Of a stretch of 64,000 bases of DNA, positions 57,673-64,000 are shown in pieces; within the stretch, counting starts at the first letter, position 1; each line of letters opens with the position of its first letter. The DNA is taken from assembly GCA_038503075.1 (NCBI GenBank), contig JBCAML010000008.1, positions 1,054,001-1,118,000 on the forward strand. The letters run 5' to 3'. The position numbers were made by a program, and so were the translations under genes. This stretch comes from Gyromitra esculenta. Lineage: Eukaryota; Ascomycota; Pezizomycetes; Pezizales; Discinaceae. The notes under the pieces are model-generated. The model was not told the DNA's origin. It saw only the letters and a program-made list of their open reading frames with translations, and searched no databases.

Positions 57673-60655
57673 CTGCTCTGCTCGTCTCCTCCCACGATCG
57701 CCATCCTGCCGTTTTCCCCACGATGAAACCACCGTCCTGCGGCGATCGTCACTTCACTTCAATCGCCCTCAGTCGCATCAGACTCCCGGGCGAACGACCA
57801 GCGCACGGCGATGTTGGATTCAGAGTCTTAACTGTATCATCGTTTCGCCCCCGACAGCGATTGCTGTCTTCCTCCGCTCCGCACTGTTCCTGAGGCCAAA
57901 TGTACTTCGGTCACATTCAGTAGGCCGCTTGACTCCCACGATGGGCGTGCAGCCAGAGAGAACAGCTTCCTGCTCGCTACGTGTGGAAGTGACCATCACC
58001 TCGTTTTACCTCCGTCACAAAAAAAAAACCCCTCTCCTTCCCCCTCTCCTCCCATCACCACAGTAATTCATACCCATCAATGACGCTCCGCCTGCATAAT
58101 GTCATGGTTTTCAGCGTTTCGATGACACAACTTATTCCCCCCCTCCTCTGGCACGCTAATCACCTCCATCTCGCAGGTGGGACCACGTTGACAACCCTTC
58201 TGTGTTTTTTTCTTCTTCTCTCTCTACTTCCCCCCGTTGTCACTCTTTAGCGAAGTCACCACTTATGCCCTTCCTCCCCTTTCCAAGAGTTCTGAAACAG
58301 CCTGATGGTGACTCGCGCCATAGACAATAGACGAAACCGTCCTGTTTTTTTCTTTTCTTTTCTGTCCTCCAAAACGGGCCCGGGGGGGGGTGAGTAAGGG
58401 AGTTCATCTCACATTGGGGGGAGTTTTTTTTTAATGGAATTTGCACGGTAAGAGCGTTTGGCGAGACGGAAAATTATCTCAGTGGCTGCCAGAACCAAAA
58501 AAAAAGAACATTTGCTTCCGCATGCGCAGCTGCTGTAATAAAAAAAAAAAAAAAAAGGGAGAGAGAGAGAGATAATTGCATTCAGCAAAAGGATTAATGA
58601 GCTTTTCGATATTACATGTAGTGGTAAGTACCGTCATTGCTAACCCTACGTCATCAAGATCACCACGTTTATCGATATCCTCCGTCAGAAAAGTATTGTT
58701 GGACGAACAGCTAGTAATGGTACGCAATCTCCTTTCACCCCCCCCCCCCGAGGATGTAAGACGGTCGTTTCGAGACCTTCTTTTCGGCCCGGTCCAAGAT
58801 AGCTAGCTAGCTAGCTCCCTAGGAATCGGTACGCATGTGGGATTGACGGACGGCAGTGCAGCCGTGTGCGTTACGATTGAATCGTCAACATCAAACTCAC
58901 GAGCAAGGTGGATCAGCTGGGACGTGGTCAATGGGAAGAGAGAGAGTAAGAGGAGGGGCGAGAGTTTGCCTAAATGCACAGCGAACGCACCTGACACCCT
59001 TTTGTTTTGCTACGATTCAATTCCGCTTTTTTTATTTTTATTTTTTTGGCAGCCGGCTCTCTCTTTTTTTCTACCGTGGACTAGCTAGCGGCATAGAAGG
59101 GAGAGGAGCTCTGCTGCCCTCGAGCTCTGCCTAGTCTAATCTCCGGCGCCTGGTAGATGACGGGCAAGCAAACAAAAACAAAAAAGGGTCAACACGGACA
59201 AGAGGCCGTCCCTGGGACGGTTTGGCGCGATCAGAGAGAGAGAGCTTTATCGATAATCCCCGTGGACCCTGATGGCGCCCCCCAAATACATAGCGGGCTT
59301 TTCAGGTGCTGGAATATCAATGCTTATAAAAAAAAGGCCATTGTACACGCGATCATTGGGTCCTTTCGAAAGTCTATGGAACGAGGCGTGTCATACCGTC
59401 ATACCTTCCCCCCCCAAAGCTGCGTCCAATAGTGGGACCGCATACAAGGGGGAATATATTTAGAAACCATCGCTTTTGTTTGGATGGCTGGCGCACACTG
59501 GATGCCTGACTGGCCAGTCGGATGGGAGGTAATCAGCACAGACAAAACAGACAGACAGACAGACAGATCCCCTCTGGAACCCCCATGGGTTTTGCCATAC
59601 CATAAGCCGTTCAGTTCACAGTTTTTTTTTGGAGGGGTTTTAGTTTATCTGCGTTGGATTAGGGAGAGAGGAAGGGGCCAGTGGTAGATCCGTGGGGTGG
59701 CGATGAGGAATCTGAGAATTAGTAGGTGGTTCTGTAATCTAGATGGAAGACTACCCATCCGCCCCCCTCCCCTCCCCTCCCCCTCTCCCCGCCCCGTCTG
59801 TACGTTTCCTCCAACATGGTGGTAGCATCGGTGGGTAATTACGTACCCCCCATGTAAACCAAAATTGTTGAGGCTACAGCATCGCCCATACCATACCGAT
59901 GAAGCCATCCGCCTCACTATCTCTGTCTGTCCGTCCGTCCGTCCCGCAGGTCGGTCTGTCTGTCGATCAACCCCCTCCCCCCCCAAGGACGCGGGAAGGA
60001 GGACGGTCTAGTGACCTATAAACTAAACGATAGTCACGAGGCTGGAAAACACGATTATGCACGCCAGAGTTCCTGTTGCTGTCTGCAGGACTCTGTTTCA
60101 GCTGAGTCTTGAAGGTCGCGGAGATGGCTCTTGATACATACATGTAGACAGACACTCGTAGATCAGCCTGCTCGGCCGGGAATTTACAAATGGGCTGGAG
60201 AGTGGGATATATAGCTCTGAGTAGCTATCGGTGGGGGTTGATGGTGTGGCATTGACACGTGATATGAGGGTTGGGTTATTTGGTGGTATGGATGTAGTAG
60301 GGTCTGATCTGGAGATGGGGGGACCGGGGGGGGAGGGGGGAGGGGGGAAGGGGAGAGGGAGTGTTGGATGTTTCTTGTATGTTGTAATATTATTAATTTG
60401 CATTGGGCCGAGCTCGCGTTGTTTCAAAAAAGCAACGCATAAAACAAAAACAGGGCTGGGTTCCATGGAGTTTTTTTAAGTCTGTTTAGTCTGTTTAGTC
60501 CCTGCCTGGAAAAGCGTTGGTAGCTTTACTGTGTTAGCCGGACAGTACGGGTTATGTCTGCCCTGTGTGAATTTGAATTGGGAAACTGTGTTCCTCGTAG
60601 AGAGAGAGGGGGGGGGGAGAAAACGGTAGTTCCAGTGGGCCTAAGTATATCCGAT

Positions 60656-60675
60656 ACCGAGTGATAGTTCGTGAA
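60656..60675 (+). repeat. Copy D of the dispersed ACCGAGTGATAGTTCGTGA motif
   Basis: An exact match to copy A over the 19-bp consensus, then diverging. It lies just upstream of the small inverted-repeat element at 60738. Confidence 0.5.
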
Positions 60676-60737
60676 TATAATGCGGGTACATGAGATATGG
60701 CCATATGGAAAAAGTAAAAAGTAAAAAAAGTAATAGT

Positions 60738-60905
60738 TACTATTCCAGATCAGCCAAATTCCAGGACGGTCGAAATACCAGGAGAGTCGGCTGTATTTCT
60801 CATTGAGCAAATTTGGCTACCCTGCTGGATGTAAGCAAGTTTTCTTACCAGAATCCGTGTTCTGGTATTTGGACTGTCCTGGTAATTGGCTGATCGGGAA
60901 TAGTA
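60738..60905. mobile_element. 168-bp MITE-like element with TA flanks
   Basis: Terminal inverted repeats of about 44 bp: the left arm from 60738 reads TACTATTCCAGATCAGCC, and the right arm ending at 60905 gives TACTATTCCCGATCAGCC on the opposite strand. Both continue through CCAGGAC and AAATACCAG with few mismatches. The outer ends are TA on both sides, the target duplication of Tc1/mariner-type elements. The element has no coding capacity, so it would depend on a transposase encoded elsewhere. The ~80-bp centre is not repeated. Confidence 0.72.
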
Positions 60906-61969
60906 GTCTAAGAACCTACGAACCCACAAAATAAGAAATGCTGACGGGCTTCTTTCCTCTTTCCACGTACTTAGAATCCTGGACGGAACCCTGACGGGCT
61001 TGCTGGGGCGTATAGTGATATATATATATGCTAGACTCAAGATATTCCTAGGACGGAAGTCCATACATAGGTATCAGACCTGAAAACTCGCTGGCATGAA
61101 CAAACACGTTTCGTTCCGTGCACGCGATAGAATTCTGGTCTGGAGGATCAGCGATAAAGGTGATTCTACGGTACGTACTTCAAAACCTGAAATTGACCTT
61201 GTCCAGCTGCAGCCTTCTTGGCCCACTTCAGCTGGTACAGTAGGCGCACTGATTTCTGGGTTATATGGGCTTCGTAGGGTTTGTCTTGTCCTGTCCGCGG
61301 GTACATAGTTCGTTCCGTTATGAGCTGTTCTCGCGGCGCGCGCATGCAGGATGGGGAATACTCTGTTCGGACTCTGTAGTAGTAGTAGTAGTAGTATATG
61401 GTGTCACTTAAGTCTAGGTGTTGGCACGCGTATTCCTCGCCACGCCTGCGTTCAACAAGGGAAAAAAGCCTTGAAATTTGGTATATGGTAGGGTCAACTG
61501 TATCGTATACGTATAGCTACATGTACTTGCATCGTGCAGTTGTAGTTTTTGGTGAGAGATGTGCGTGGTTTGGTGGTAGAGATTAGCTACTGTTGAATCG
61601 CATCTTCTCCGCCGGAGTTGAACACTTTATTAAAGTTTGTGTGTTTGGATTTTTCTATCTAGATGCGCATGCGGAGAAATGAATAAATGGTGGAGAGAGG
61701 CGGGTACTGCGTGTACCTGGGATGAGTAGGTGTGGAAAGCTATCGTGGTCTTAACCCCTTGTATTGGGAGAAATACTGTATGTAGTTTATCAATAGCTCT
61801 AGATTGGCCATGGTGAGCAGCAATCTATGGTTATTGTCACGTCGTCTAGATCTTCGATGGGCCAAGAGACGCCTATTGTAGGCGTGTTACAGGCCAAATT
61901 TGACTTTTTGGTGAGATTAGCTAATGTAGATATATAGTGAGATGTAGTTATTGAGTGAGGTGATTAAAA
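60906..61969. other. Intergenic spacer between two inverted-repeat elements
   Basis: No gene is seen. It contains CTGACGGGCTT twice (near 60938 and 60990), a TAG trinucleotide array at about 61376-61396 and TACATGTA at 61518-61525. Confidence 0.5.
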
Positions 61970-62489
61970 CAAGATGTGGTCGGAAAGTCCTCGCCCACCC
62001 CCCCCCCCAAAAAAAAAACACATCAAAAATAGGCCACTTCACGATCTTTTTTTAAACCAGATCCCTGTTAATGGATTGGGGAAATAGCTATGCCAGAAGC
62101 CTGGGAAATCCGTGGATTCTTACTTTCCTGCTTTATTTTATCTTCATACTCAAATTAGCAAGAATGGTAGAGGAGAGCTTAGGGGGGAAGTTGGAGGAAT
62201 GTAGCTTTTATATATGGCGTTGCCATACAAATCCACATGTGCCAGCCACTCGACCACTAGTTCTTGGCTCTCATTGCTTCAACAGCAATAGTTGGAGTAG
62301 AAAAAGGACTAGAGAGTAGAGAAGAGAGTAGATAAAAGACTAGAGAGTAGGTATTTGTGGACTTATGGATCTAACAGTAGAGTTAATTTTATTTATTCAC
62401 TAACCGGAAACACGGTTTGAAAGTCGTGAAGTGGCCTATTTTTAGTGCGCTTTGGGGGGGGTGGGCGAGGATTTTCCGACCACATCTTG
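61970..62489. mobile_element. 520-bp MITE-like element with ~75-bp terminal inverted repeats
   Basis: The left end (61970 to about 62050) starts CAAGATGTGGTCGGAAAGTC and ends around GGCCACTTCACGA. The right end (about 62420-62489) is its reverse complement, starting CAAGATGTGGTCGGAAAATC on the minus strand, with a handful of differences in the C-run and A-run. AAAA directly flanks both ends (61966-61969, 62490-62493), a possible 4-bp target duplication that low complexity makes uncertain. The interior has only one frame above 80 codons, without motifs, so it is non-autonomous. Confidence 0.78.
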
Positions 62490-63819
62490 AAAATTTCGAA
62501 GTTTTTTTTTGGCTGTGTTTAATTGCTTAGTCCGCTAATACTCGTGATGCAGACATTTTGCCCCCCAGATCGCTGGGTTTCGTGTTTCCGCAGCGGGGCC
62601 TGTGTCTGGACTGTAATTAGAACACAGGGTTTAGGGTTTGAGATTATTTTAAAGGTGTGTTAGAGCTTGGTCGCTGAAAGCTAAGCACCTAAAGCGGTGG
62701 CTTTATATAGCTATAGTGGTTTGGGATCTATATCACCATGTTAGTTTGATCAAATGGAAGAAAGAGATTAGTATTGCGACCCTAAATTTTGAGAGAAGGG
62801 GAGTTAAATGTCCCAAACGGCCGAGGGCGGACTACAGGCCGGCGCCCCTTATACATGTAGAACTGGATGGACAGAAGGGTACTGGTCCGCACGATAGCTT
62901 TCCAGCAAGGGCGGGTATTAAGTCTATCTATCTTCTGGTCTTTTGCGTTTTTGTCTGCCATTTATGTATATATGCTTTGTGCTTCTGTGCTATATTTTAA
63001 CAGGCCTCATGTAATTCTTCATGGTGCCCGACAGGGCACTTTGGGTGCAGTTTCCTCTGGAGAGGTCCGCCGTCTATGGTCCTGCCCTTGTTCACCGTAG
63101 ACAAGCCTTTCAGCTACAACCTGTAGAAATATTAAGTTCATTCTGAGTTCCGTTTGACTGAGGTCGTTGTAAGTTTAAAGCCCACCACGAGAATAGCTGC
63201 ACAGGGTTGTACATGATAATACTAGACCAATAGCCATGGCCTGTGCTGCCATTGTGCTCACCTTGGGAATCTAGTGTTGGGGCCCTGGAGATCACTGACC
63301 ATCAGACTTGTCCGAACACGCAAACTCTTTGCCGCGGAAATACTGATTATATGTACTTTTCTCCGCTAATGATATTTTGCTTGTAGTTTGGAAGCAGGGA
63401 GCTAGAACCTAGATAGTGAGTTGATAATATAGCCATCACTAGTATTTACTACCTGGATGAACTCCGTTTCTACATGTGTAATACATGATCTTGGATTAGA
63501 TCTGGGGGATATATTACATTTTCTGATTTTTGGAGGTGGGCTTAAGCTTGGGGTCAGCAGTTGCTACAAACATTCTATGGTAGGTGGCCAGCAACAAGTT
63601 GCCCGGCCTACGTCTATCTTGTATACTTCTCTCCACGACTGACGCTTTCTCCGTCCGACATACCACATACGCCTGGGGTTTCTCGAATTTGCAGTACTCA
63701 TAAACTACCTTCGTCTTTATTCCACCTTACCTCCTGCGTCGAACCGCGATTGTATCTCGTATTCAAGCCCCCCAAAATACCAACACCACCATCACACAAA
63801 AAACATCCTGGAAGCAGTA
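62490..63819. other. Intergenic region before the right-edge gene
   Basis: No complete gene is supported. TACATGTA lies at 62852-62859. From about 63640 the sequence becomes pyrimidine-rich and C/A-rich, as expected for a promoter and 5' leader of the gene beginning at 63820. Confidence 0.5.
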
Positions 63820-64000
63820 ATGCTGCAGGGTTATGTGATACTTACAGTTGTGTTTGCGATAGTCTTGTGCGTTAGCTTTATCGGCTGGATTTCGGTGCGC
63901 TACCTCACTAGGTCGGCCACAGTTATCCTCCGACAAATCGAGATTCCGAGCCGCAATCCGCCAATCTTCTTGGTCCCGGATGCGAGGGACGATCTTGAGG
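63820..64000 (+). CDS. Membrane-anchored protein, N-terminal part only (runs off window)
   Basis: An ATG frame stays open for 60 codons to the end of the window. It begins MLQGYVILTVVFAIVLCVSF, then IGWISVRYLTRS: a single hydrophobic helix at about residues 4-25 followed by basic residues. This fits a signal anchor with the rest of the protein on one side of the membrane. The next part (VILRQIEIPSRNPPIFLVPDARDDLE) has balanced, GC-richer codons. The ATG follows a C/A-rich leader typical of fungal 5' UTRs. The family cannot be named from this fragment. Confidence 0.55.
   Translation, partial: MLQGYVILTVVFAIVLCVSFIGWISVRYLTRSATVILRQIEIPSRNPPIFLVPDARDDLE

Larger units (their letters stand above)
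57221..60737. other. 3.5-kb intergenic region with CTGT arrays
   Basis: No gene is supported. At 57601-57672 there is a CTGT/CGTC-type microsatellite on the 5' side of deoxyhypusine synthase, with similar CAGA/CTGT runs near 59543-59567 and 59923-59965. There are long homopolymers (A about 58539-58556, C about 58738-58749), a TAGC array at about 58800-58816, and C-rich/G-rich tracts near 59760 and 60318. TACATGTA occurs at 57435-57442, 58613-58620 and 60139-60146. Motif copy D is at 60656. Confidence 0.55.

Overview
The window is nuclear DNA from a filamentous ascomycete (Pezizomycotina; a Pezizomycetes-type species is my guess, not shown). The evidence is short GT-AG introns of about 65-125 nt in protein genes, fungal-type versions of TRM6, CWC27, PIN4/Cip2 and deoxyhypusine synthase, fungal-only families (F-box with ankyrin repeats, a 7-TM orphan, an OTT_1508-like deaminase), and many C- and A-rich homopolymers. 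Gene density is low: about ten convincing protein genes, one tRNA and one snRNA in 64 kb, separated by AT-rich tracts with only fragmentary open frames.

Layout. 1-5.7 kb is a gene-poor tract. At 5.7-7.4 kb (+) is the tRNA m1A58 methyltransferase subunit Trm6. At 9.7-13.0 kb (+) is a large OTT_1508-like deaminase with its own TATA box. 13-18.3 kb has no gene. At 18.3-21.2 kb (-) is a four-exon F-box protein with two C2H2-like fingers. At 23.5-24.6 kb (+) and 27.4-28.7 kb (-) are two intronless F-box/ankyrin genes. At 30.4-32.5 kb (-) is an RRM + R3H protein (Pin4/Cip2 type). At 36.4-37.6 kb (-) is a 7-TM membrane protein. At 40.5-40.8 kb (+) is the U2 spliceosomal RNA. At 44.0-45.7 kb (-) is the spliceosomal cyclophilin Cwc27. 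At 51.0-53.4 kb (+) is a very acidic protein. At 55.5 kb (+) is tRNA-Thr(UGU). At 55.9-57.2 kb (-) is deoxyhypusine synthase. Between 60.7 and 62.5 kb are two small inverted-repeat elements (MITE-like). A membrane-anchored protein begins at 63.8 kb and runs off the right edge.

The most notable feature is the U2 snRNA gene. Its sequence is interrupted by a 70-bp mRNA-type intron (GTATGT donor, CTGAC branch site, TAG acceptor) in the loop of stem IIa. Removing it restores the canonical U2 sequence exactly, and a TATA box lies about 40 bp upstream of the predicted 5' end. The gene therefore appears to need the spliceosome, which contains U2, to make U2.

A second window-wide signal is the 8-bp palindrome TACATGTA. 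I count 21 exact copies, all outside the genes called here, against roughly one expected.

The genes are not an operon or an obvious cluster. Loosely shared themes are RNA processing and translation (U2, CWC27, PIN4-type, TRM6, DHS, tRNA-Thr) plus fungal F-box/ankyrin expansions. All exon borders were worked out by eye from splice signals, reading phase and family similarity, without transcript data.
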